Assembly: GCF_002005105.1 (NCBI RefSeq)
Contig: NZ_MSCV01000001.1
Location: 1-64,000 of the forward strand
DNA length: 64,000 bases
Direction of reading: 5' to 3'
DNA from: Methylocaldum sp. 14B
GTDB lineage: Bacteria > Pseudomonadota > Gammaproteobacteria > Methylococcales > Methylococcaceae
Shown: positions 1 to 8,506 of the stretch, in pieces
Numbering within the stretch: position 1 is the first letter of the stretch
Layout of the letters: every line of letters starts with the position of its first letter
Notes under the pieces: generated by a model
Told to the model about the DNA's origin: nothing
Database searches by the model: none
The model's input: only the letters and a program-made list of their open reading frames with translations
Position numbers and translations under genes: made by a program

Positions 1-876
1 CGATACCGAGGCAATGGCGCCCAGCATGACCGACATGGTGCGGGTGGTTCCGGCGGCGGTCTGGGCGAGGGCGGTCAGGTTGCGGACCGTGAAATCGTCT
101 TCCTGGCCCGGCCGGATGCGGTGCCGGGTGCGCAAGAGTTCGATCAGGCTTTTCTCCGCGCGCGGCATCGCTTCGCTGGAGCGGGCTTTCGCCATGATGA
201 ACCGGACCATCCCCGGGAACGGATTGCCGAACAATTGGCGCTGCGCCGTCGTCAAGGGCACCATCGAAGTGTCGTCCTGATCGCGTCCGTCGAGACTCTG
301 CCCTTTGGGTTCCAGGACGCCGACAACGAGGAACGGGCTGTTCTTGACGCGGACCGTCTTGCCGACCGGGTCCTCATTGCCGAACAGGTTTTGAACGACG
401 GTCTGCCCGAGCACGATCACCCGCGTCGCCGAGCGTACGTCGCTGTCGGTGAAGACGGTGCCGGAAACCGGATGCCAGTCGCGCACTTCGAAATAGGCCG
501 GGGTGGTGCCCATGATGGAAGTTGCCCAGTTGTTGGGGCCGTAGATCACTTGCGCGATGTTGGAATAGGCGGGTGCGACCGAGGCGATCTCGGGCAGTTC
601 GCCGATGGCCTGGGCATCGGTGACGGTGAGGGTGGGCACGGTTCCGCCGCCCATGCGCACGCCGCCCGAGGTCGACGAGCCCGTCAATATGATGAAAAGA
701 TTGCTGCCCATCGAGGCGATCGCTTCGCTCACCATGGCCTGGGCGCCCTGTCCGATCGCCATCATCAGCACCACGGCGCCGACGCCGATGATCATGCCGA
801 GCATGGTGAGCGCGCTCCGCAGCCGGTTGGCGCCCATCGCCTGCAGCGCTTCTTCCAGTAAGGTGCCGAACATCAT
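1..876 (-). CDS. macB: MacB-like ABC transporter permease, truncated by the window edge
   Basis: This is the N-terminal 292 codons of an inner-membrane permease of the MacB/FtsX family; the frame is still open at base 1. It begins [20 protein letters not shown] and has a first membrane helix (LTMLGMIIGVGAVVLMMAIG), followed by a large periplasmic MacB-type domain. MacB permeases couple ATP hydrolysis to movement of substrate through a MacA adaptor and an outer-membrane channel. The start overlaps the stop of the ATPase gene by 4 bp (ATGA); a second ATG lies one codon in. In classical E. coli MacB the ATPase and permease are one polypeptide, whereas here they are separate genes. The substrate cannot be told. 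Confidence 0.85.
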   Translation of the reverse strand, partial: MMFGTLLEEALQAMGANRLRSALTMLGMIIGVGAVVLMMAIGQGAQAMVSEAIASMGSNLFIILTGSSTSGGVRMGGGTVPTLTVTDAQAIGELPEIASVAPAYSNIAQVIYGPNNWATSIMGTTPAYFEVRDWHPVSGTVFTDSDVRSATRVIVLGQTVVQNLFGNEDPVGKTVRVKNSPFLVVGVLEPKGQSLDGRDQDDTSMVPLTTAQRQLFGNPFPGMVRFIMAKARSSEAMPRAEKSLIELLRTRHRIRPGQEDDFTVRNLTALAQTAAGTTRTMSVMLGAIASVS

Positions 877-1592
877 GAATGTACTCCTCCCAGAATCTCT
901 TCCACCGGACCGTCCTCGGCGATATGCCCGTCCACGACATGAATCAGGCGCTGGGCATGGCGCGCCACGTCGGGCTCGTGCGTCACCAGGACGATGGTCA
1001 GGCCCTCGTTTCGATTGAGTCGTTCGAATAAAGCCATGATTTCTTCGCTGGTATGGGTGTCCAGATTGCCGGTGGGCTCGTCCGCCAGAATCAGCTTCGG
1101 CGAATTGGCCAAAGCGCGGGCGATGGCTACCCGCTGTTGCTGTCCGCCCGAGAGTTGCGGCGGCCGATGGCCGACACGGTGGCCGAGGCCCACTTCTTCG
1201 AGCAGCTTCCGCGCGCGCGCCTCGCGCTCTTCGCGTCCCACGCCGGCATAGAGAAGCGGCAACGCGACATTGTCCTCGACCGTCTTCCGGGGCAGCAGGT
1301 TGAAGCCCTGGAAGACGAAGCCGATGGTGCGGTTGCGCAATGCGGCCAGTTCATCCGGCCCGAGTCGGGCGGTATCGGTGCCGTTCAACACGTAACGGCC
1401 GTCGCTCGGAATGTCGAGGCAGCCCAGGATGTTCATCAAGGTCGATTTGCCGGAGCCCGAAGGCCCCATGATGGCGACGAACTCGCCGGCATCGATCGTG
1501 AAGTTCAGACGATGCAGCACGGGTACGGTTCCGGAATCGCCGACAGGATATGTCTTGACCAGATCGACGACTTCGATGAGTGACGGAGGCAT
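873..1592 (-). CDS. MacB-type ABC transporter ATP-binding protein
   Basis: This is a 239-residue ATPase of the LolD/MacB/FtsE class that powers the adjacent permease. Walker A is GPSGSGKST (about residues 43-51), the signature is LSGGQQQR, and Walker B is [12 protein letters not shown]; all look intact. I chose the ATG at 1592, giving [18 protein letters not shown], because the longer frame upstream is non-coding readthrough inside the adaptor gene. The gene starts 4 bp after the adaptor stop and overlaps the permease by 4 bp, so the three are translationally coupled. Confidence 0.93.
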   Translation of the reverse strand: MPPSLIEVVDLVKTYPVGDSGTVPVLHRLNFTIDAGEFVAIMGPSGSGKSTLMNILGCLDIPSDGRYVLNGTDTARLGPDELAALRNRTIGFVFQGFNLLPRKTVEDNVALPLLYAGVGREEREARARKLLEEVGLGHRVGHRPPQLSGGQQQRVAIARALANSPKLILADEPTGNLDTHTSEEIMALFERLNRNEGLTIVLVTHEPDVARHAQRLIHVVDGHIAEDGPVEEILGGVHS

Positions 1593-1596
1593 ACCC

Positions 1597-2757
1597 TTAA
1601 TGCATCCTGACCCTAAAGGAGCCGCCGGTACCGCCGCTGCCTCGGCCCGAATCGGCAGCGTCTTTTCGCTGGTCTTCGGTGACCAGCGGATCGTCTTCCT
1701 TGAGATCGCCTTCGACCAGTTCCACGAACTTGCCGTCGGCGATACCGGTGCGCACCGGGACAGCCACCGGATTTCCTTCTTCCAAGCGATAAACCGCCTT
1801 CCCCTTGGGCTTGGGGGTTTTCGTCTCTTCTGCGCCTTCCGTCGGCTCGTAGCGTAGCGCGGCCACCGGCAGCCTGAGTACATTCTTGCGCTCGTCGACG
1901 ACGATGGTGACGAAAGCCGTCATGCCGGGCATCAGGATCTCGTCAGGATTGTCGACATCGATTACGACGTTATAGGTCACGACGTTTTGGAGAACCTGCG
2001 AGTTCAGACGGATCTGGCGCACGGTTCCGACGAAATCCCGTCCCGGAAACGCGTCGACCGCGAAATGTACGGTTTGGCCGACTCTCACCTTTCCCACATC
2101 CGCTTCGGCGACCGTGGTGTCGATCTGCATCTTCTTCAAGTCCTGGGCGATGGTGAAAAGGGTAGGGGTCTGGAAGCTCGCGGCTACGGTCTGGCCCACA
2201 TCCACGTTCCGCGACACCACAACGCCCGATACCGGCGAGACGATCACGCTGTAGCGCAGATTGGTCTCGTCGCGATGCACCTGAGCGGTGGCGGCGGCCA
2301 CTTGCGCCCTGGCCGCACCCAACGCCTGTATCGCCGCATCCAATTCGGCGCGGGAGATATAGTCCTGCCCGAACAGGGCGCGAGCACGCCGCTCGTTGGC
2401 CTCCGCCAGCTGCAAAGATGCGCGGGCATTGGCCACGTTGGCGCGGCTCTGATCGAGCTGGGCGCGGAACAGGGCCGGGTCCAATTCGGCAAGCACCTGG
2501 CCTTCGCGGACTCGATCGTTAAAGTCGGCGTGGAGCGTCTGGACCGTACCGGACACCTGGGTGCCGACGTTGACCAGCACCACGGGATTCAAGGTTCCAT
2601 TGGCGGAAACGGTTTGCTGGATATCGCCCCGGGCGACCGGAGCCGTGCGGTAGGCGGAGGCATCGGCGGCATGCCGGTTCTTGTTCCACAGTACGAATCC
2701 GCCGGCGACCAGGGCCAAGATGAGCAACAAGATTAAGAGTTTCGAACGCGACATCAT
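1597..2757 (-). CDS. Periplasmic adaptor (HlyD/MacA-type membrane fusion protein)
   Basis: This 386-residue protein has one N-terminal membrane anchor (about residues 5-24), then a lipoyl-like half (VSGTVQTLHADFNDRVREG) and a long alanine-rich alpha-hairpin (about 95-160) of the kind that docks on TolC. After that come the second lipoyl half and beta-barrel domains, ending in a charged tail. The length and domain order match MacA-type adaptors, which bridge the inner-membrane permease to the outer-membrane channel. ATG codons at 2757 and 2754 are both possible starts. It sits between the TolC-like gene (9 bp gap) and the ATPase gene (4 bp gap). Confidence 0.92.
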   Translation of the reverse strand: MMSRSKLLILLLILALVAGGFVLWNKNRHAADASAYRTAPVARGDIQQTVSANGTLNPVVLVNVGTQVSGTVQTLHADFNDRVREGQVLAELDPALFRAQLDQSRANVANARASLQLAEANERRARALFGQDYISRAELDAAIQALGAARAQVAAATAQVHRDETNLRYSVIVSPVSGVVVSRNVDVGQTVAASFQTPTLFTIAQDLKKMQIDTTVAEADVGKVRVGQTVHFAVDAFPGRDFVGTVRQIRLNSQVLQNVVTYNVVIDVDNPDEILMPGMTAFVTIVVDERKNVLRLPVAALRYEPTEGAEETKTPKPKGKAVYRLEEGNPVAVPVRTGIADGKFVELVEGDLKEDDPLVTEDQRKDAADSGRGSGGTGGSFRVRMH

Positions 2758-2766
2758 GAACCTTGA

Positions 2767-4287
2767 TTAAGGGAAATTGGTCTTTTTTTCCACCGCCCGC
2801 GAACTGGCGCCGATCTCGGTCGGATCCAGAGCGCCTATCGCCTGCGCGAGGCGGGCTTTGCCGATGTGCCAGTTATAGCGGGCCTGGACGTGCTGCAAGC
2901 GGGCATTGGCAAGATCGGCTTCGGCGTTCAGAAGTTCCAGAATGCTGCCCGCTCCGGCTTTATAACGGCCCAAGGCTACCTTTTCCGCCTGGGTCGCGCT
3001 TGCCAAGAGATCGTTCGTGCTGGACAGCGTTTCCCGCGTGGTATTCAAATCGAAATAGGCGCGCCACACGTCGAGAGCGATCGTTTGATCCAATTGATCG
3101 CGGGTGGCTTCCTGGACCGATACCTGTTCCTCGGCGCTCCGAATCTGGTAGGTATTGGCGAATCCGGTGAATAGCGGCACGCTGAGTTGCAGACCGACCG
3201 ACCAGCTTTGGAAGCTTTGCGAGATGCTGGAATCGCTGTAGGCGTAATTGCTCACCAGCGAAACAGTCGGCAGGCTGCCCGAGCGCGCCGATCTCACATT
3301 CGCCTCGGCCGCTCGGACCTGGGCCTCGGCCGCAGCCAAATCCGGACGCAACGCTTTCGCTTCTTCGATCAAGGCTTGCACGTCGCGTTCCCGTTCCGCA
3401 TCCGGCTCGATGAAGGCGGGCGGCTCGATGTCCAACGACGCATGGGGCTTGAGGCCCATGGCGTTGGCCAGAACTCCCAAGGCATTCTGCGCGTCGCCGG
3501 TGGCTCTCTGGCGGTTGAGTTTGGCTTGCGCGTAGGCGGTTTGAGCTTGCAGCTTGTCGGCGAGAGCTGCCGCGCCGACCTCGTAACGAAATGCCGCCGC
3601 CTCGAATGCTTCCTCGCTGGACCGTTCGGAAGCTTCGGTGGCTTCGAGCGCCGAGCGGGCCGCGAACAACTGGTAATACGCTTGCACTGCGGTGAATAGC
3701 ACGTTCTGCAGCGTCGATGCGTGGCTCCAGTTGGCGGCATCGAGCGCCGCCCGCGCATTTTCCAGTCGCGCGGATCGGCCGCCGAAATCGAACAGCAGAT
3801 AGTTGAGGCTTACCGAGGGCGTGATCCGGAATTGTTCCCTGCCCCCGAAGGTTCCGCCACTAACCCCCGTTCCCAGGGGGAAGCCTTGCAATTGGCTTTG
3901 GGATACGCTTCCGGAGCCGGTCTGGCCGTATGAGGCCGTGGTGTTCAGGTTGACGGTAGGGAGGTAGGCGGCTTCCGCCACACCGAACTGGGCCGCCTGA
4001 ACCCGTGCGTTCGCCCAGGCTTGGCGGGTTTGCGGATTGTGGCAAAGCGCCTGGTCGATGATTTCGAGCAAGGACCAGGCATGGCCGGCGCGTGCATCCG
4101 CCGGGCAGGGATCGCCCAGTCCGGGTTTCCGGACCGATCGCGCCGGAGTCGGCGCCACGGCTTTGCGAGTGTCCAGGGGATCTTCGAGAAACGGCGGACG
4201 TTCCGCCGCCGGCAAATCGTCGGCCAAGAGCATGCCGGCCAACAATAAGAATCTCAGCCCGGACGCGGGGCGTGGTCTGGCATTCAT
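2767..4287 (-). CDS. TolC-family outer-membrane efflux protein
   Basis: This 506-residue protein has a cleavable signal peptide (first ~28 residues, ending near DDLPAA) and no lipobox cysteine. Two OEP repeats follow, with the usual pattern of long amphipathic helices and short beta strands; examples are SLLEIIDQALCHNPQTRQAW at the first repeat and VRAAEANVRSARSGSLPTVS at the second. TolC-like trimers form the outer-membrane exit duct of tripartite pumps. The C-terminal end fits a periplasmic helix after the last repeat. The gene is 6 bp downstream of the metal-sensor-like gene and 9 bp upstream of the adaptor, as part of the sigma-factor-led operon. Confidence 0.92.
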   Translation of the reverse strand: MNARPRPASGLRFLLLAGMLLADDLPAAERPPFLEDPLDTRKAVAPTPARSVRKPGLGDPCPADARAGHAWSLLEIIDQALCHNPQTRQAWANARVQAAQFGVAEAAYLPTVNLNTTASYGQTGSGSVSQSQLQGFPLGTGVSGGTFGGREQFRITPSVSLNYLLFDFGGRSARLENARAALDAANWSHASTLQNVLFTAVQAYYQLFAARSALEATEASERSSEEAFEAAAFRYEVGAAALADKLQAQTAYAQAKLNRQRATGDAQNALGVLANAMGLKPHASLDIEPPAFIEPDAERERDVQALIEEAKALRPDLAAAEAQVRAAEANVRSARSGSLPTVSLVSNYAYSDSSISQSFQSWSVGLQLSVPLFTGFANTYQIRSAEEQVSVQEATRDQLDQTIALDVWRAYFDLNTTRETLSSTNDLLASATQAEKVALGRYKAGAGSILELLNAEADLANARLQHVQARYNWHIGKARLAQAIGALDPTEIGASSRAVEKKTNFP

Positions 4288-4293
4288 GCGTTC

Positions 4294-4734
4294 TTAGCGT
4301 TCGGGTTTTTCGAGCAAGCGCCGGCGTCCCTCACCCGATAATTCGGGCGCGGCCGTCAAGATCACCGTGTGCAGCGTGGTTTGCAGGGCGGTCATAGCAT
4401 GGTCGCTTCGCTCCAATGCCGCTTCGAGAAGGTGCCGGTCGAACGGCTCGGCTTGGAGCGTCCGTCTGACCTCGTCGCGGGAGGCGCGCACCGCCTCGAT
4501 GCGAGATACGAGTTCCGGCCGCTGCGCATCGAGGATGCTGCGGAACGTCGAGGCATCGTGCTCCGGCAATCGTGACGTGAACCGTTCTTCGAAAGATTCG
4601 ATCGACAACCACGGACGCCGGTGCGTGTGTTTATAGGTGCCGACGCCGAGCCAGGCTGACAGAAACACGTTGAGTAGGAGCGAGCCCAGAAGAATCCAGG
4701 CGGTGGTTCGGGACGACAAGCTGAAAGGCTTCAT
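4294..4734 (-). CDS. CnrX/CpxP-like periplasmic heavy-metal-sensor family protein
   Basis: This 146-residue protein has one N-terminal membrane segment (TTAWILLGSLLLNVFLSAWL) followed by an all-helical periplasmic part of about 110 residues. The layout fits the heavy-metal-resistance family (CnrX, ZraP, CpxP-like), whose members form helical hooks that sense or buffer metals or misfolded protein. Several histidines lie just after the membrane segment (KHTHRR), but I cannot identify a defined metal site. The start is the ATG at 4734, which overlaps the anti-sigma stop by 4 bp. Its place between a sigma/anti-sigma pair and an efflux pump suggests it feeds a periplasmic signal to the anti-sigma factor, as CnrX does with CnrY/CnrH. 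Confidence 0.7.
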   Translation of the reverse strand: MKPFSLSSRTTAWILLGSLLLNVFLSAWLGVGTYKHTHRRPWLSIESFEERFTSRLPEHDASTFRSILDAQRPELVSRIEAVRASRDEVRRTLQAEPFDRHLLEAALERSDHAMTALQTTLHTVILTAAPELSGEGRRRLLEKPER

Positions 4735-5162
4735 CGATCGCTGAAATCCTCTTGCATGGGGGTAAGGGCAGCCGTGTTGAGCCAGTCCTCGGAGGTCGTG
4801 CCGTTGATTCCGCCGTACCAACCTAAAAGACAACCCATGATGAGCGCGAGACCGAAGGTGGCCACGCCCGGCCAATACGACGCAAACGGCCAAACGACGA
4901 TGTCGGTCGGCGGCGCGATAGCGGAAACGGGCTGCTGCGGCAATGCGAGGGCTCGTTGGCAGATATGTTGCGCAAGCTGCTCGGATGGCGTTTCGATGCG
5001 CCAGAGATCGAGCAGACGGTCGATGCGCTCGGCCTCGGTGCGTTCTGCTCGAAAGCGCGAAGAGCCCGCCAGCCGGCGCCAGATCCCATGCGGCTTTGTC
5101 GGCCAACGCCGGGTATCGGCGCCGAAGGCGGCGAAATGATGTTTGAGGCGGGTCAATAGCAT
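4731..5162 (-). CDS. Putative anti-sigma factor, single membrane span
   Basis: This 143-residue protein has a charged cytoplasmic N-terminal part (about 1-85), one membrane helix (about 89-113, containing PGVATFGLALIMGCLLGW) and a short periplasmic tail. It has no HxxxCxxC zinc anti-sigma motif, so the call rests on topology and position: it begins 10 bp after the stop of an ECF sigma factor gene and is coupled to the CnrX-like gene by a 4 bp overlap. It probably holds the sigma factor at the membrane until a periplasmic signal arrives. No sequence family was recognised with certainty. Confidence 0.6.
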   Translation of the reverse strand: MLLTRLKHHFAAFGADTRRWPTKPHGIWRRLAGSSRFRAERTEAERIDRLLDLWRIETPSEQLAQHICQRALALPQQPVSAIAPPTDIVVWPFASYWPGVATFGLALIMGCLLGWYGGINGTTSEDWLNTAALTPMQEDFSDR

Positions 5163-5172
5163 CGGACTCCTC

Positions 5173-5766
5173 CTAAGTTCGGATCAATGGGGCCAGACGT
5201 TCGCGTAGTGTGCGGCGCGCCCGGACCAGCAAAGCTTCCAAAGCGCCCACCGAGATCTCGAGAATTTCGGCGGCTTCGGCATTGCTGAACCCCTCGTAAT
5301 AACACAGAACCAGGGCGCTCCTCTGGCGCATCGGCAGTTCCTCGACCGCCGAGGCGATCTGTTCGGCCTGCTGTTGCTGAGTCAGCACGGATTCCAAATC
5401 TGCGGCTTGGATAAGCGGTTCGTCGTCGCCCCAGGGCTCGTATCGGTCCCTGCGGCGGCGATCGATGCACAGATTGACGACAATCCGTCCCAACCAGACG
5501 GCGAAAGTGCCTTTTTGCGGGGACCACGCCGCGGCGTTTACCCAAACCCGCAGAAAGGCTTCCTGCACAACTTCCTCGGCCTCGGCCGATACTCCGCTGA
5601 TCCGCCGCGCCAGCGCATACATCCGGGGAGTATGGCGATGGACCAACAACGAAAATGCGTCGTGATCGCCTTGAGCGACCCGACTCATGAGGATTTCGTC
5701 GCGGATCGATGCGGTATCGCCGTTCTGCTCCTGTCGGCGGGACTGAAATCCGGTTCCGGATGTCAT
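5173..5766 (-). CDS. ECF-family RNA polymerase sigma factor
   Basis: This sigma factor of about 197 residues has region 2 (DAFSLLVHRHTPRMYALARR, with EEVVQEAFLRVWVNAAAW after it) and region 4 (LPMRQRSALVLCYYEGFSNA, with AAEILEISVGALEALLVRAR as the helix-turn-helix). I chose the ATG at 5766 (MTSGTGFQ...). The longer frame reaches back into a palindromic repeat at 5867-5920 and would encode repeat sequence. It heads a minus-strand operon with an anti-sigma factor and a tripartite exporter, so it very likely drives its own operon in response to an envelope or metal signal. A start further in, near MSRVAQGD, is also possible. Confidence 0.9.
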   Translation of the reverse strand: MTSGTGFQSRRQEQNGDTASIRDEILMSRVAQGDHDAFSLLVHRHTPRMYALARRISGVSAEAEEVVQEAFLRVWVNAAAWSPQKGTFAVWLGRIVVNLCIDRRRRDRYEPWGDDEPLIQAADLESVLTQQQQAEQIASAVEELPMRQRSALVLCYYEGFSNAEAAEILEISVGALEALLVRARRTLRERLAPLIRT

Positions 5767-5866
5767 GATCGAGCAGGACAAATCGTTCACGACCAGTTGC
5801 TGTTTAGGTACGCCGATTCGATCGGAACGGCGGTGAGTGGATCGGCGTCCCCGATAGGCGAGCATC

Positions 5867-5920
5867 GTAGGTCGGCAATCCTTTGCCGACGCATGTATCG
5901 GCAAAGGATTGCCGACCTAC
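5867..5920. repeat. REP-like palindromic repeat (GTAGGTCGGCAA family)
   Basis: This is an imperfect palindrome: GTAGGTCGGCAATCCTTTGC on the left mirrors GCAAAGGATTGCCGACCTAC on the right, with a short spacer. The same unit recurs at 25244, 36144 and 39969, and as half-copies at 8362 and about 54205. It lies in the spacer upstream of the sigma factor gene. Confidence 0.85.
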
Positions 5921-6032
5921 CAAAAGAGATTGGTACCGGGGAAATTCGCGAAAACGCTTTCATATCTCTATATACGCAGGTACGGGAAAAAACCTGCGCG
6001 CGCTGAAATATCGGAAAACGGGGGCAGGACGG

Positions 6033-6842
6033 TCAGAAGAACTTCTCGTGCAGAGACAGGATGACTTCCATCACGATGAGAATGACGATGTACCACTCCA
6101 CGCGGAGCGTCTGGCGGCTGTTGACCAGGTCCAGATAGGTTTCGGCGGTGCGGGAGATCAGTTCCAGCTTGCGCGATAGCGCCAGATCCCGATCACGCAG
6201 TTCGTATTCGTAGGCCAGCCTCTCATAAAGGCGGTCGAGTTCGATGTCTTCCCAGGTGATTTCCGGCTTTTCGGTGACTTCGACGCGGCCCACGGTCCGG
6301 GTCAAAATCAACAAGACGTTGCCGATTTCGTTGAGTATCTCTTTCTTGTCCCGGGCGGGGCCTAGGCCCTGGCTCAGGCGTTCCGCCAGCCGCTCGACGC
6401 GGTCGAAGACCTCTCCGACGCTGCGTTCGTAATAACCCAGCACGCAGCTTTTCGCCAGCACGTGGGCGACGACTTGCAGCCGGCCCGTAGTCGCTTCGGT
6501 AAGACTCAATCGCCCATTTGTATCGAAGCGCTCGGGCCGGTCGGGATCGATGATGATGTCTACCTCGTCCGATTCGGGGTGCGCAAACGGATTTTGGACC
6601 GACGGTGCCAGGCGCTCGAGGATTTCCGTTTCTTCGGATCGGGTGAGACCGACGAGCACGACGACGCCGAAGCGAAAAATGAGGCTGTAACCCCTTGGAC
6701 CCACCAGCATGGTCAGCGGTCCCACGGCGAGCCGGCTGCCGCGCTCCAGATCCCGAATATCGATGCGGGTCCCGAGAAACCAGGCCCGTGCGCGTAAAAG
6801 TTGGGCGGCTTCGGTCGCCTTTTGAATGTCCTCCGTTTGCAC
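6033..6842 (-). CDS. DUF155 (RMND1/Sif2-like) membrane-anchored protein
   Basis: This 269-residue protein has a soluble N-terminal region (LRARAWFLGTRIDIRDLERG), a conserved core with a YYERSVGEVFDRVERLAERL helix and the segment KEILNEIGNVLLILTRTVGR, and a single C-terminal membrane helix (WYIVILIVMEVILSL). This order matches the DUF155 family, which includes yeast Rmd1/Sif2/Sif3 and the mitochondrial RMND1. The bacterial function is not known. It is followed on its own strand 19 bp after a DUF1992 gene, with which it is probably cotranscribed. Confidence 0.8.
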   Translation of the reverse strand: MQTEDIQKATEAAQLLRARAWFLGTRIDIRDLERGSRLAVGPLTMLVGPRGYSLIFRFGVVVLVGLTRSEETEILERLAPSVQNPFAHPESDEVDIIIDPDRPERFDTNGRLSLTEATTGRLQVVAHVLAKSCVLGYYERSVGEVFDRVERLAERLSQGLGPARDKKEILNEIGNVLLILTRTVGRVEVTEKPEITWEDIELDRLYERLAYEYELRDRDLALSRKLELISRTAETYLDLVNSRQTLRVEWYIVILIVMEVILSLHEKFF

Positions 6843-6861
6843 CGGCTCTGGTCCTTATAGG

Positions 6862-7266
6862 CTATTCATCGCGTTTCGAAGCGGTATGCCGCTCGCCGAA
6901 TTTTTCGGCGACCTGCTTGTAATAACGGTCGTGCAGCGCCAGGTTGCCGCCGCGCATTTCTCCCAGCCGCTGCACGAGCAGATGCAGCCGATTTAAACCC
7001 TCCCGGTATTGCGCCGATGAATCGTCGCACAGCTCGATCAGTCGGCCGACGTCTTCGATCTCCCGCCGCAAACGCACTTCCTCGGGAACATAGCCGGCGT
7101 TCTTGAGAACCCGGTACGCCATGCGCAGATCGGCAGGCACCAGGGCCAGTTCCTCTTCGTCGGGTACGGGTTTGCCGGCGCCGGGCAAATCGTTCAAATC
7201 GCCGCGCGCGATGGCCTCCCGGATTTTTTCTTCCGCGATTCGATCGAGAAATGCGAGCGTACTCAT
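6862..7266 (-). CDS. DUF1992 (DnaJ-C28 conserved domain) protein
   Basis: This 134-residue soluble protein begins MSTLAFLDRIAEEKIREAIA and contains GDLNDLPGAGKPV followed by PADLRMAYRVLKNAGYVPEE. These are the hallmark segments of the DUF1992 family (DnaJ homolog subfamily C member 28, conserved domain). It has no J domain, no signal peptide and no membrane segment. The molecular role is not established. It lies between the ParA gene (17 bp upstream) and the DUF155 gene (19 bp downstream), all on the minus strand. Confidence 0.85.
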   Translation of the reverse strand: MSTLAFLDRIAEEKIREAIARGDLNDLPGAGKPVPDEEELALVPADLRMAYRVLKNAGYVPEEVRLRREIEDVGRLIELCDDSSAQYREGLNRLHLLVQRLGEMRGGNLALHDRYYKQVAEKFGERHTASKRDE

Positions 7267-7283
7267 GGGGCTATGGAAAAACC

Positions 7284-8069
7284 TTAGTGATGCCTCTCGT
7301 GAATTTCCCGGTGCAGTGCCTTGTATTCCTCGGAGAGTTTGTGCTCCGGCGCGTAATGGATCAGCGGCTTGGATTCGCTATGGGATTCGCGCACCTTCAC
7401 CGAGGGCGAAAGCTTGGTCTGCAATACCGGATGGCCTTCCGAGATCAGCTGGTTGACCAGTTGCTGAGGCAAATTGGCGCGGCCCTGGAACTGGTTGACG
7501 ATGATGCCTTCGATTTCCAGCGCGTCGTTGTGGTCCGCCTTGATCTCGCCGATCACGGCCAGCAGGTTGTACAGCGCTTCCCGCGAAAAGGCGTCGCAAT
7601 CGAAGGGAATCAGGCAGCGCCGGGCGGCGATCAAGGCCGATCGGCTGTAGAAGTTGAGTACCGGCGGCGTGTCGATATAGATGCGCTCGAATTCGCCGAG
7701 AGCATCCAGCGCCTCGCGCAGCTTGTAAATCTTATAACGGGATTCGAGCCGGCTCTGCAGCGGTTCCAATTCGGGATGCGAGGGCACCACATAGAGGTTA
7801 GGGAACGGCGTTTCGTGTATGGCGCTATCCAGCCCGGTGTTCGGGCTCTTGCCGAACAGGTTCAGGCTTAAGGTGTCCTTGAAGAAGTGGGCGATGCTGG
7901 CGTCCGGATCGGCCACCTTCTGGCCCAGCAAATAATGGGTGGAGTTGCCCTGGATATCGAGATCGACAACCAAGGTTTTCTTGCCTTCGGCGGCGCTGAT
8001 GGCGGCGAGATTGCAGGCAATCGTGGACTTACCGACGCCCCCCTTTTGATTGAAAATAACGCGGCGCAT
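7284..8069 (-). CDS. Orphan ParA/MinD-superfamily ATPase
   Basis: This 261-residue protein starts MRRVIFNQKGGVGKST, the deviant Walker A motif (KGGVGKST, residues 9-16) of ParA ATPases; the second motif is VVDLDIQGNSTHYLLG and Walker B is RIYIDTPPVLNF. ParA proteins form nucleotide-dependent dimers on DNA and position chromosomes, plasmids or protein clusters. No ParB or centromere-like gene is next to it, so it may position some other cargo. It is the first gene of a run with DUF1992 and DUF155. A tandem 32 bp repeat lies 120-220 bp upstream. Confidence 0.85.
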   Translation of the reverse strand: MRRVIFNQKGGVGKSTIACNLAAISAAEGKKTLVVDLDIQGNSTHYLLGQKVADPDASIAHFFKDTLSLNLFGKSPNTGLDSAIHETPFPNLYVVPSHPELEPLQSRLESRYKIYKLREALDALGEFERIYIDTPPVLNFYSRSALIAARRCLIPFDCDAFSREALYNLLAVIGEIKADHNDALEIEGIIVNQFQGRANLPQQLVNQLISEGHPVLQTKLSPSVKVRESHSESKPLIHYAPEHKLSEEYKALHREIHERHH

Positions 8070-8190
8070 AGAAGTTCTCTTGATGGATGGGTAAAAAATA
8101 TCCAGAAAAGTATAGAGAACAATAGCATCCGATAGCTAGGGAAACCCCGAACAAATGAGGAAGCCGTTTGTGTCCGGCCTGCGTCTCGCA

Positions 8191-8305
8191 CCCTTCCAAT
8201 CGCAAACGGACCTTTAGTCGGTCCCTTCCAATCGCAAACGGACCTTTAGTCGGTCCCTTCCAATCGCAAACGGACCTTTAGTCGGTCCCTTCCAATCGCA
8301 AACGG
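8191..8305. repeat. Tandem 32 bp repeat, about 3.6 copies
   Basis: A 32 bp unit (CCCTTCCAATCGCAAACGGA, then CCTTTAGTCGGT) is repeated head to tail at 8191, 8223, 8255 and 8287, the last copy being partial. Inside each unit GGACC and GGTCC can pair. There is no variable spacer between copies, so it is not a CRISPR array. Related units occur singly near 8466, inside the element at 14665-15058, and in reverse at 54163-54205. Confidence 0.9.
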
Positions 8306-8506
8306 CATCTCTGGGAGCGCCAGAGCTGCCCTTCCGACAAAGCCCTTCGCCGAGCCGATACGTCGGCAAGGGATTGCCGACCTACATATCCGAATCCCTT
8401 ACACCGATTCGGAAAACGCTCTCTGGGAGCGCTAGAACGACCCTTCCAGGAGCGCCGGAGCCACCTTTTCAATCGCAGACGGTCGCTCGGAAATGCCGAA
8501 ACCCGA
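8306..8506. other. Repeat-rich spacer between chrA and parA
   Basis: No gene is visible. The spacer holds a half-copy of the REP-like palindrome (8362-8385, GTCGGCAAGGGATTGCCGAC) and degenerate relatives of the 32 bp unit (about 8410-8490). Together with 8070-8305 this is a 437 bp stretch without coding sequence. Confidence 0.6.

Noticed and set aside
121-861. 246-codon plus-strand frame at the left edge
   Set aside because: It is antisense to the MacB-like permease, whose membrane helix and coupling to the ATPase gene are clear.
8191-8305. CRISPR-like regular repeats
   Set aside because: The 32 bp units are directly adjacent with no variable spacers, and the same unit occurs dispersed elsewhere; there are no cas genes.
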